Shown here in pieces: positions 8,228 to 17,836 of a stretch of DNA of 49,137 nucleotides (position 1 is the first letter of the stretch; every line of letters starts with the position of its first letter). The translations under genes and the position numbers were made by a program. The notes below the pieces were generated by a model. The model saw nothing but the letters and a program-made list of their open reading frames with translations. It did no database searches and was not told the DNA's origin. The stretch is from Pseudomonadota bacterium (GTDB lineage: Bacteria; Pseudomonadota; Gammaproteobacteria; Steroidobacterales; Steroidobacteraceae), in the NCBI GenBank assembly GCA_025356075.1, contig JANXUT010000007.1, forward strand, positions 1-49,137, read 5' to 3'.

Positions 8228-10351
8228 TCACGCGCCCGCGACTGCGGCGTCTGCTGGCACGGCCACCGCCTCGTGAACGAGTTCGATCAACTCCCTGACG
8301 ACGAAGCGTCCTTCGTTCCCTGTCGTCTTCAGCGCGTCCTCAAACATTGTCAGATCCTTCGGGCAGGAGACGACATAGACCTGTAGCCCCTCGATGGCCG
8401 CCGCTTCCCGGATCCTGTTCTGAGCGGGCTTCTCCACCCCGACCGGATCGGCAACCCAGATTCGCCCGCCGCCGGCGCCGCAGCAGAACGAATTCGCGCG
8501 GCACCGACCCATCTCGATCAGCTCGCAGCCGAGCAGCTTCAGAATTTCCCGCGGGGCTTCGTAGCCCTTGTTGAAGCGCCCAAGATGGCAAGGATCGTGG
8601 AATGTGACCCGGTAATTGAGTGGCCGCGAAGGCTTTAGCCGCCCGGCCGCGAGCAGGACACGCAGCAGCGTCGTGTAATGCTCGATTTCGTAGCGCCCGC
8701 CGAAGTCCGGGTACTCGTTGCGGATGGTGTTGTAGGAGTGTGGATCGGTCGTGACGACACTCTTGAAGGTTGCTTCGCTCATTGCCTTGACGTTCGAGTC
8801 GGCTAGCACCTCGTAGAGCCCCTCTTCGCCGACTCGCCGAACGTCGTTGCCGGCGTTCGACTCCGCCTCGTAGAGCAACCCGAAGTCGACCCCTGCATCG
8901 CGGAGCAGCGTCGCGAATGTCTGGCTGACTTTCTGGTTGCGCGGATCGAAGGACGCGTAGTCGCCTACGAACCACAGGACATCGACGGGCTCCTTGCGCG
9001 CGTCCTTGATCGTGAATGGCAGGCTCTTGGTCCACGCTGGACGCTTGCGCCTCGACTCGCCGAATGAGTTTCCGGTCTTGTGTATCGTTTGCAGCGTCTT
9101 CGTCAGCAGCGGATCCATGTCGCCTGATTCGACCAATTTGCGCCGCATCTGCACGATGATCGGCACGTGCTCAACCGCGACCGGACAAATCTCGACGCAC
9201 GCCATGCAGGTCCGGCATGACCAGAGGGTCTCCATTGCGACCTGGCCCGCATTCTTGCCGTGGATGTCGAGCTCCGCCTTGTCGGGCAGCGTGCCGGAAG
9301 CGAGCGACTTGTTCGCGAATTCGCGCAGCGACAGGATCACGTCGCGCGGTGAGAGCGGCGCGCCGGTGGCGCGCGCTGGGCATGCGTCGTGGCACCGACC
9401 ACACTTGGTGCACGCGTCCAGGTTAAGCAGCTGCTTCCAGTTCAGGTCCGTGATGTACTGATAGCCGGGCGCGGCCTGGGAATCCGGCACGCGCGGCAGC
9501 CGTTGCGAGGCAAGAGGGTCCCGGAGCATCAGCGAAGCACTGGCGGTAAAGATGTGCTTGACCTTGGTGAACGGAATCAGCGCGATGAAGGCGAGCGCCA
9601 GGACACCGTGGAACCACCAGAGCCCGGTCCGCAGCTGCCCGGCGGCGGTGGCGGAAACGCCAAGGCTCCGTAGGCCGCAGGCGACGACGGCACCGGCCGG
9701 AGACCACCACCGAAAATTCCACACTTCGGGCCGCGCAGCCAGCCACACGAGGCGCGCCGCCTCGAGGACGAAACCGGTGACACCGATCACCATGAGCGTC
9801 CACAGGAACGTCCAGTCCTCAATCCGATACGCGGAGCGGTCGAAATCCGGATCGGTGGGCGACCGGTCCGGGCGGGCGTAATCAAGCTTCGGCGGCTTCA
9901 GCCAGCCGCGCCGGTACATCATGTAGAGGAGGCCAACCGTGAGCATCACGCCGGCGACGTCGAGTACCAGCGAGAACCAAAGGTAGAAGTTGCCGTACCA
10001 GAAGCGCACGCCGAACAGTGGCTTAAGGACATCGAACTCGAGCGTGATGGTCGAAGTGCCGACGAAGAGGAGCGCGAACCCAAAGAAAACGAGACCGTGC
10101 GCCGCGCCCACGGCGTGATCGCGGCGCCGCACCGTACGGTGGCTGAGCACCGAACCGACCATGTCGCCAAAACGAGCGGCAAGCGACCCGTCCAACACGT
10201 AGCGGGCGCCGCGTCGGTACTTGCGGACCTGGATCCAGATGCCCCAAAGAAAGATCCCGGTAGCCGCGATGCCGGCGCCATAGAAGAGCGTCACTGCCAG
10301 CGGCCGGAAGTCCTCGAACAACGTGCGCGTGATGCTCTGACTGTCGATCAT
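8228..10351 (-). CDS. membrane Fe-S ETF:quinone oxidoreductase-like protein (DgcB/HdrD type)
   Basis: A 707-residue three-part protein. Residues 1-270 form a NarI-like membrane domain with about five to six helices. Residues 314-324 (CTKCGRCHDAC) and 379-389 (CRTCMACVEIC) are two ferredoxin-type 4Fe-4S motifs. The C-terminal half is heterodisulfide-reductase-like, with one intact cysteine-rich CCG domain (HDPCHLGRF ... FCCGAGGG). The first CCG repeat is degenerate, reading ESNAGNDVRRVGEE without cysteines. Proteins of this build take electrons from flavoproteins or ETF and reduce membrane quinone. Its place between tmd and etfBA implies the route Tmd to ETF to this protein to quinone, replacing a classical ETF-QO. 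DgcB of dimethylglycine catabolism is the closest named type. Confidence 0.82.
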   Translation of the reverse strand: MIDSQSITRTLFEDFRPLAVTLFYGAGIAATGIFLWGIWIQVRKYRRGARYVLDGSLAARFGDMVGSVLSHRTVRRRDHAVGAAHGLVFFGFALLFVGTSTITLEFDVLKPLFGVRFWYGNFYLWFSLVLDVAGVMLTVGLLYMMYRRGWLKPPKLDYARPDRSPTDPDFDRSAYRIEDWTFLWTLMVIGVTGFVLEAARLVWLAARPEVWNFRWWSPAGAVVACGLRSLGVSATAAGQLRTGLWWFHGVLALAFIALIPFTKVKHIFTASASLMLRDPLASQRLPRVPDSQAAPGYQYITDLNWKQLLNLDACTKCGRCHDACPARATGAPLSPRDVILSLREFANKSLASGTLPDKAELDIHGKNAGQVAMETLWSCRTCMACVEICPVAVEHVPIIVQMRRKLVESGDMDPLLTKTLQTIHKTGNSFGESRRKRPAWTKSLPFTIKDARKEPVDVLWFVGDYASFDPRNQKVSQTFATLLRDAGVDFGLLYEAESNAGNDVRRVGEEGLYEVLADSNVKAMSEATFKSVVTTDPHSYNTIRNEYPDFGGRYEIEHYTTLLRVLLAAGRLKPSRPLNYRVTFHDPCHLGRFNKGYEAPREILKLLGCELIEMGRCRANSFCCGAGGGRIWVADPVGVEKPAQNRIREAAAIEGLQVYVVSCPKDLTMFEDALKTTGNEGRFVVRELIELVHEAVAVPADAAVAGA

Positions 10352-10433
10352 CGTCGTAATCTGCTTGCCAAGGCGCCGCTGACGGCCGGCGCTACGCCGC
10401 AGGCCGTCGACTGCATCCCACCCTCCAGCGCGT

Positions 10434-12644
<2,211 letters not shown>

Positions 12645-12789
12645 TCACCGATTGAAAAAATTGTTGCCTTGCAGCCCGCCATCGGGTCGGCCGAACTCAC
12701 ACCCATTCATCGTCGACTGTGGCCCGACCGGTCTGGGCGATGGTCGGCTTGCGCAGCAGCGGACACCCTAACCCAGCCAGCGCAGCGCG

Positions 12790-14172
12790 TCAGGCGCCGC
12801 CGCTCCGGCCGGGAATCCACGAAGTGCCTGCGAGCGGCACGCCCGCCATCGCAGCAGCCTCGATCGACAGCGCGACCAGATCCTCGCGCTCGAGATGGTG
12901 CACGTTGTGCTTGCCGCAGGCACGCGCAATCATCGTCAGCTCCATATTGAGGGTCTTGAGGTAGTTGCGGACGCGTTCGGCGCCGACCGCCGGCTCCAGC
13001 CGTTGCTCGAGCACGGCGTCCTGCGTCGTCACACCGACCGGACACCGACCGGTGTGGCAGTGGTGGCAAAAGCCCGGCGCGGTCCCCAGCGATCGATAGT
13101 CCGCGATCGCCGACCGGTGCTCGCCCTTCTGCAGGTAGGTCCCCGAATTGCATCCGAGGGCGACCAGGATGCCCTGGCCGATCGCGACTGCGGTAGCGCC
13201 GAGCGCAAGCGCCTTGGCGACGTCCGCGCCTGTGCGGACGCCACCGGAAACGACGAGCTGGACCTGGTCGGTCACGTTGAGGTCCTCGAGCGCGTCGACT
13301 GCCTGCCGCACGGCGGCCAGTGTCGGGATCCCGACGTGCTCGATGAATGCGACCTGGGTCGCCGCGGTGCCGCCCTGCATGCCGTCGACGACGACGACGT
13401 CGGCGCCAGCGTGGACCGCGAGCTTGACGTCGTGGAAGACCCGCGTCGCGCCGACCTTCACGTAGATCGGCTTCTCCCAATCCGTGATCTCGCGCAACTC
13501 CTTGATCTTGATCGCGAGGTCGTCGGGGCCGGTCCAGTCCGGGTGGCGGCAGGCGGAGCGCTGGTCGATGCCCTCGGGAAGCGTGCGCATCTTGGCGACG
13601 CGGGGGCTCACCTTCTGGCCGAGCAACATCCCCCCGCCCCCGGGCTTGGCCCCCTGTCCGATCACGATCTCGATGGCGTCCGCCCTTCGCACGTCATCCG
13701 GACGAAAGCCGTACCGCGACGGCAGGCACTGGTACACGAGCGTCTTCGACGACTTGCGTTCCTCGGAGGTCATGCCGCCGTCGCCGGTCGTCGTGGACGT
13801 GCCCATCTCGGTTGCGGCGCGCCCCAATGCTTCCTTGACGTGGGCCGACAGCGCCCCGAAGCTCATCCCGGCGATCGTGATTGGGATGTCGAGCTCGATC
13901 GGCTTCGTCGCGAAGCGCGTGCCGAGGACGGTCTTCGACGAACATTTCTCGCGGTAGCCCTCGAGCGGATAGCGTGACAGCGACGCGCCAAGGAACAGAA
14001 GGTCATCGAAGTGCGGCAGAGCGCGCTTCGCGCCAAGCCCGCGGATTTCGTAGAGCCCCGTCGCCGCCGCCCGCTGAATGTAGTGGATCGCCTGCCTATT
14101 CAGGCCCGCACTCTCCTCCAAGTTCAGCGGTTCGCGCGGCTCCGTCGGGTCAATTTCAGGCTTGGTGGCCAT
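12790..14172 (-). CDS. mgsC: N-methylglutamate synthase subunit C (FMN domain, GltB-like)
   Basis: A 460-residue homologue of the FMN-binding central domain of glutamate synthase. Visible features are the FMN phosphate region (PITIAGMSFGALS), a Gly-rich loop (GQGAKPGGGGMLLG), barrel strand VVVDGMQGGTAAT, VVSGGVRTGADVAKALALGA and a cysteine cluster CHHCHTGRCPVG that fits a 3Fe-4S site. Together with MgsA and MgsB it should convert gamma-glutamylmethylamide and 2-oxoglutarate to N-methylglutamate plus glutamate. Splitting of glutamate synthase into three genes next to gmaS and mgd genes is the hallmark of the N-methylglutamate pathway. The ATG at 14172 lies 28 bases after mgsB. A 163-base gap separates it from tmd. 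Confidence 0.9.
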   Translation of the reverse strand: MATKPEIDPTEPREPLNLEESAGLNRQAIHYIQRAAATGLYEIRGLGAKRALPHFDDLLFLGASLSRYPLEGYREKCSSKTVLGTRFATKPIELDIPITIAGMSFGALSAHVKEALGRAATEMGTSTTTGDGGMTSEERKSSKTLVYQCLPSRYGFRPDDVRRADAIEIVIGQGAKPGGGGMLLGQKVSPRVAKMRTLPEGIDQRSACRHPDWTGPDDLAIKIKELREITDWEKPIYVKVGATRVFHDVKLAVHAGADVVVVDGMQGGTAATQVAFIEHVGIPTLAAVRQAVDALEDLNVTDQVQLVVSGGVRTGADVAKALALGATAVAIGQGILVALGCNSGTYLQKGEHRSAIADYRSLGTAPGFCHHCHTGRCPVGVTTQDAVLEQRLEPAVGAERVRNYLKTLNMELTMIARACGKHNVHHLEREDLVALSIEAAAMAGVPLAGTSWIPGRSGGA

Positions 14173-14200
14173 GGCGGGAATCCTTAGGTCTCAGGGGGCG

Positions 14201-14908
14201 CTAGTAGGTCAGGTTGGCGTCGGCGTTCCAGTGATAGAGCGTCTTCGCCGACGCGATGCGCTTGAATTCACTGGGCAAATGGCTCATCCCCGCATCCGCG
14301 AGCAGCTTGCCGACGACCCTGAGGTCGTCCTCCCCCATCGGCTCGAGGCGCGCGTCCGAACCGAGCGCGGTGACTGTGCCGCGGACGTAGATGACCGCCT
14401 CATAAATCGAATCGCCGAGGCCCTCGCCCGCGCTTCCGCACACGACCATTCGCCCGGCCTGAGCCATGAACCCCGAGAAGCTGCCGACGTCGCCGCCGAC
14501 GACGATGTCACCACCCTTGAGGGAGATTCCGCAGCGCAGCCCGGCATCGCCGCGGATGACCAGCAGCCCGCCGTGGGCCGATGCGCCGGCGCCGCCGCTC
14601 GCGAAACCGGTAACCTCGACCCGACCCGACATCATGTTCTCGGCACAACCGGGTCCGGCGTTCCCATGCACGACAACTGTCCCGCCCTGGTTCATCCCGG
14701 CCACGTAGTAACCGGCGTGTCCGTTGACCTCGACCATAACCGGTGCGTTGATGCCAACGGCAATGCTGTTCGCGCCATCGGGATTCTCGACCGTAACGGA
14801 GCCGACGCCGCGAAGGTCGCCATGCAGGAACTTGTTTAGGTCGCGCAATTCCTGCCGGGCAAGATCGAACACGACGGATCGGGAACTCGCGTTCACTGCA
14901 CCGTCCAT
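14201..14908 (-). CDS. mgsB: N-methylglutamate synthase subunit B (GXGXG domain)
   Basis: A 235-residue right-handed beta-helix protein corresponding to the GXGXG domain of glutamate synthase. Regular turns are seen in the middle: GHAGYYVAGMNQGGTVVVHG, NMMSGRVEVTGFASGGAGA, GDIVVGGDVGSFSGFMAQ and GRMVVCGSAGEGLGD. This domain has a structural role, holding amidotransferase and FMN parts together. The ATG at 14908 follows GGAGG. The gene overlaps the mgsA stop by 16 bases, supporting co-translation and a stable MgsABC complex. Confidence 0.88.
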   Translation of the reverse strand: MDGAVNASSRSVVFDLARQELRDLNKFLHGDLRGVGSVTVENPDGANSIAVGINAPVMVEVNGHAGYYVAGMNQGGTVVVHGNAGPGCAENMMSGRVEVTGFASGGAGASAHGGLLVIRGDAGLRCGISLKGGDIVVGGDVGSFSGFMAQAGRMVVCGSAGEGLGDSIYEAVIYVRGTVTALGSDARLEPMGEDDLRVVGKLLADAGMSHLPSEFKRIASAKTLYHWNADANLTY

Positions 14909-15789
14909 GAGTAGACCTCCGCCGGCTTCGGCTCGAACAACTCGGCATGCTTGACCCCCGGCAAATGCGCGAGCGAACGGAATTCGGAGGCAATCGCGAC
15001 GTAGTCGTCGGTCTCAGCAACAACCGCCGGCTTGCACGCGAATGGGTCACGGACCACCGCAAGCTTGTTCTCGGTGCCCATCAGGAACGTGAAGAAGCCG
15101 TCGAAGTCCTCGAATGCGTGCTCGAGCGCCGTCTCCAACGTATCGCCGGACTGGATACGCCAGTGCAGGTACCGGCACGCGCCTTCCGTATCGCAGTCGC
15201 TCTCAAAGCGGCTGCCGAGCTTCTCAAGCTTGCGGCGGATGCTGCCCGGATTCGCGAGCGAGCCGTTGTGCACGAGGCACCAGTCTTCGCCGGCGGTGTA
15301 CGGATGGGCGTTCTCCGGCGTGACCGCGGATTCCGTCGCCATGCGGGTGTGTCCCACTACGTGGGTGCCCGATAGCCGCTTGAACGCGTACCGGTCGGCC
15401 ACTGCTGCGGGCAGCCCGACGTCCTTGTACAGATCGATGGAGCGGCCGACGCTCAGCACGTGGACCGCGGGAAATTCCCGCGCAAGCCATTCGCGGACCT
15501 GTTGCGGATCGGAATCCGTCGTGACGATGCAGTGATTGACCTTGATCTCGCACCGCGACACGCCGTGATGCTGGCGCAACAAGCCTTCGAAGCTTGGCCA
15601 CGCGAAGTTCCGTTCCTTGCAATACAGGCTGATCTTGCGGTCCCCGACTGCAACGCGATCAGTGAACACCGCCATGCCGGAGGAGTCGGGACCCCTCTCC
15701 GTCATGCCAATTAGCATCGGAACCATGAGTTCGCCCAGTTGCGGCCGGAGCGCACGGTTTTTGAGTAGCAGGCCAACTATTCCGCACAT
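14893..15789 (-). CDS. mgsA: N-methylglutamate synthase subunit A (class II amidotransferase)
   Basis: A 298-residue Ntn-type glutamine amidotransferase starting MCGIVGLLLKN, so Cys2 becomes the catalytic N-terminal nucleophile after Met removal. GERGPDSSG-like and GHTRMATES motifs and VHNGSLAN follow in the usual order. In MgsABC this domain should act on gamma-glutamylmethylamide and release methylamine into a channel to the FMN domain. The start at 15789 is fixed by the Met-Cys-Gly requirement and by AGGAGG 6 bases upstream. A longer frame to 16209 lies inside gmaS. It begins 8 bases after the gmaS stop. Confidence 0.9.
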   Translation of the reverse strand: MCGIVGLLLKNRALRPQLGELMVPMLIGMTERGPDSSGMAVFTDRVAVGDRKISLYCKERNFAWPSFEGLLRQHHGVSRCEIKVNHCIVTTDSDPQQVREWLAREFPAVHVLSVGRSIDLYKDVGLPAAVADRYAFKRLSGTHVVGHTRMATESAVTPENAHPYTAGEDWCLVHNGSLANPGSIRRKLEKLGSRFESDCDTEGACRYLHWRIQSGDTLETALEHAFEDFDGFFTFLMGTENKLAVVRDPFACKPAVVAETDDYVAIASEFRSLAHLPGVKHAELFEPKPAEVYSWTVQ

Positions 15790-15797
15790 GGCGCCTC

Positions 15798-17132
15798 CTA
15801 AAACATCTCGAGATACCGGTCCGACTCCCAGTCGCTGACGTGGCGGGAATACTCGATCCACTCCATTCGCTTGACGCGGATGAATTCCGCGGCGAGTTCG
15901 GTACCAAGCCCGTCCTTGACGACTGTGTCTTGCTCGAGGGCATCGATCGCCTCGTGCAGGGACTGCGGCAGCAGTCCGATCCCGCGCTTGTGGATTTGCT
16001 CGAGCGTCAGTTCGTAGAGATTCAGGTTCAACGGGCTGCCCGGATCGAGTTTGTTGTCGATGCCATCGAGCCCGGCGGCGGCTATCGCGGCGGTAGCCAG
16101 ATAGGGGTTCATCGCGCCATCCGGCAGGCGAAACTCGATGCGGCCGCCCGGAACCCGGACGCATGCCGTGCGGTTGTTGTCGCCGTAGGCAATGAAGGCC
16201 GGCGCCCACGTGGCTCCCGACAGCGACCGCCCGACAACCAGGCGTTTGTAGGAATTAACGCTCGGCGCGCAGATCGCCGCCAGAGCGCGTGCGTGCTTGA
16301 GGAGCCCGCCCATGAACCAATATCCTAGCTGGCTCAGGCGCATGCCGCGTTTGTCGTTCTTGTCATAGAACGCATTCTTCTGCTTCGCCGTGCCGAGCGA
16401 AATGTGGAAATGGGCGCCGTTGCCCGGGCGATTGGCGAACGGTTTGGGCATGAACGTCGCGATCGCGCCATGTGCACGCGCGACTTCACTGGCAGCCATC
16501 TTGAAAAAGATGTAGTGATCGGCGGACTTGATCGCGTCGGCGTAGGTGTAGTTGACTTCGAACTGGCCGTTCGCGTCCTCGTGATCGATCTGGTACACGT
16601 CGATGCCGACGCTACGCATGTGCCGCGACAGCTCATCAAGAATTCCGCTAGTGCGTGCCAGCCCCTTGTAGTCGTAGCAGGGCTTGTCGAGCTGGTCGGT
16701 CGGGTCGACCAATCCGAGACTCCCGTCCGCGCCCCGCTTTAGCAGCATGAATTCCGGTTCGATGCCCGTGAACATCGTGTAGCCGCGATCCGCCAGTCGC
16801 GCAAGTTGGCGCCGGGCCGCGACCCGCGAGCAATATGGATAGGGCTTCCCGCGCACGTAACCGTCGCAGGCCATGCGGGCAAAGCCTGGCATCCACGGCA
16901 CCGGGGTGAGAGTGCTCGGATCGCCAACTGCCATGAAGTCGGGGCCATCCGGCGTCATGCCGAGGCCCCACACCGCGAATCCCGCGAAGCCAGCACCTTC
17001 GCCGGTCACCATGTCGTAGTGCGCAACCGGGACCGCCTTGGCTTTCGCCGCGCCATGGATATCAACAAATTGCGCCAACACGTAGCGCGTTTGCTGGCCG
17101 GCGAAGAGCTTCTTGGCTTGAGCGGGTGTCAT
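15798..17132 (-). CDS. gmaS: gamma-glutamylmethylamide synthetase
   Basis: A 444-residue glutamine-synthetase-fold enzyme of the GlnT/GmaS class. Metal and substrate residues are visible: GIEPEF (Glu125, Glu127), HEDANGQFE (Glu185, Glu192), NGAHFH (His241, His243) and the C-terminal RIEFRLPDGAMNPY. It joins methylamine to glutamate using ATP, the first step of the indirect methylamine route. Length equals characterised GmaS proteins. The ATG at 17132 overlaps the mgdD stop by 4 bases. Placement between mgd and mgs genes separates it from nitrogen-assimilation glutamine synthetase. Confidence 0.92.
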   Translation of the reverse strand: MTPAQAKKLFAGQQTRYVLAQFVDIHGAAKAKAVPVAHYDMVTGEGAGFAGFAVWGLGMTPDGPDFMAVGDPSTLTPVPWMPGFARMACDGYVRGKPYPYCSRVAARRQLARLADRGYTMFTGIEPEFMLLKRGADGSLGLVDPTDQLDKPCYDYKGLARTSGILDELSRHMRSVGIDVYQIDHEDANGQFEVNYTYADAIKSADHYIFFKMAASEVARAHGAIATFMPKPFANRPGNGAHFHISLGTAKQKNAFYDKNDKRGMRLSQLGYWFMGGLLKHARALAAICAPSVNSYKRLVVGRSLSGATWAPAFIAYGDNNRTACVRVPGGRIEFRLPDGAMNPYLATAAIAAAGLDGIDNKLDPGSPLNLNLYELTLEQIHKRGIGLLPQSLHEAIDALEQDTVVKDGLGTELAAEFIRVKRMEWIEYSRHVSDWESDRYLEMF

Positions 17133-17836
17133 GTGTGGTCCCCATAGGCGCCATGTGGTTGGTCGAGCAGGACGCCGCCCCCGAGGTCGACGGCGACGGC
17201 CAGCAGCGTTGTCCAGAAATAGTGCGCGTAACTCGGATCGACCCACAACGTCAACTCGCGTCGACCGGACAGCTCGCGCGGTATTGCGATCACGGCAACA
17301 CCAATCATCGACGTGAGGACGAGCGGGCCGGCGTCGCTGGCCCGGAGCCCCCTCGGCGGTGCGAAATCGACACTGCAGGTCTGTCGCAACAGGTCATTGA
17401 GCGCCGGGCCCTGCAGCTCCACCACGAGGTCCTGGCGGGGCACTGGGTAGACCGCTAATGGGCGGTCGTGCGCGTAGAGCTCCCGTGCCGCCACGGCAAC
17501 GCGCGCCTGCCCTGCCTCGAGCGCCTCCACCAGGAATTCGGAGGTCGCGAGACGTGCAACGAGGATGCCGTCCGCCACGACCCACGAGTTCGCCTTCGAC
17601 GGCACATGAAAATGGTGCGTCGCAAGCCACGACTCCGCCGCCGGGCCTTTCAGGCCGAAGCGGCGGCGCCACGACATTTCCTTGAGCACGACCGCCGCGT
17701 CGCTGACTACGGTGCGATCGAGCGGGAGCGGCCGCGCCATATCCTCGCGGACGAACGACAGGTCGGCGGCGACGCCGTGCCCGCCGTCGATCGGCGAGCG
17801 ACGCAGAGGCCGAGCCGGCACGGACACGACGCTCAC
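17129..17836 (-). CDS. mgdD: N-methylglutamate dehydrogenase subunit D (SoxG-like)
   Basis: A 235-residue homologue of the gamma subunit of heterotetrameric sarcosine oxidase, a small T-protein-like fold. The conserved tail VDPSYAHYFWTTLLAVAVDLGG is the least variable part. Gamma subunits do not carry the catalytic cofactors and are needed for assembly of the complex. The GTG at 17836 overlaps the mgdC stop (GTGA), and the gene overlaps gmaS by 4 bases, so it sits in a chain of coupled genes. The family is weakly conserved, and identification leans on gene order. Confidence 0.8.
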   Translation of the reverse strand: MSVVSVPARPLRRSPIDGGHGVAADLSFVREDMARPLPLDRTVVSDAAVVLKEMSWRRRFGLKGPAAESWLATHHFHVPSKANSWVVADGILVARLATSEFLVEALEAGQARVAVAARELYAHDRPLAVYPVPRQDLVVELQGPALNDLLRQTCSVDFAPPRGLRASDAGPLVLTSMIGVAVIAIPRELSGRRELTLWVDPSYAHYFWTTLLAVAVDLGGGVLLDQPHGAYGDHT

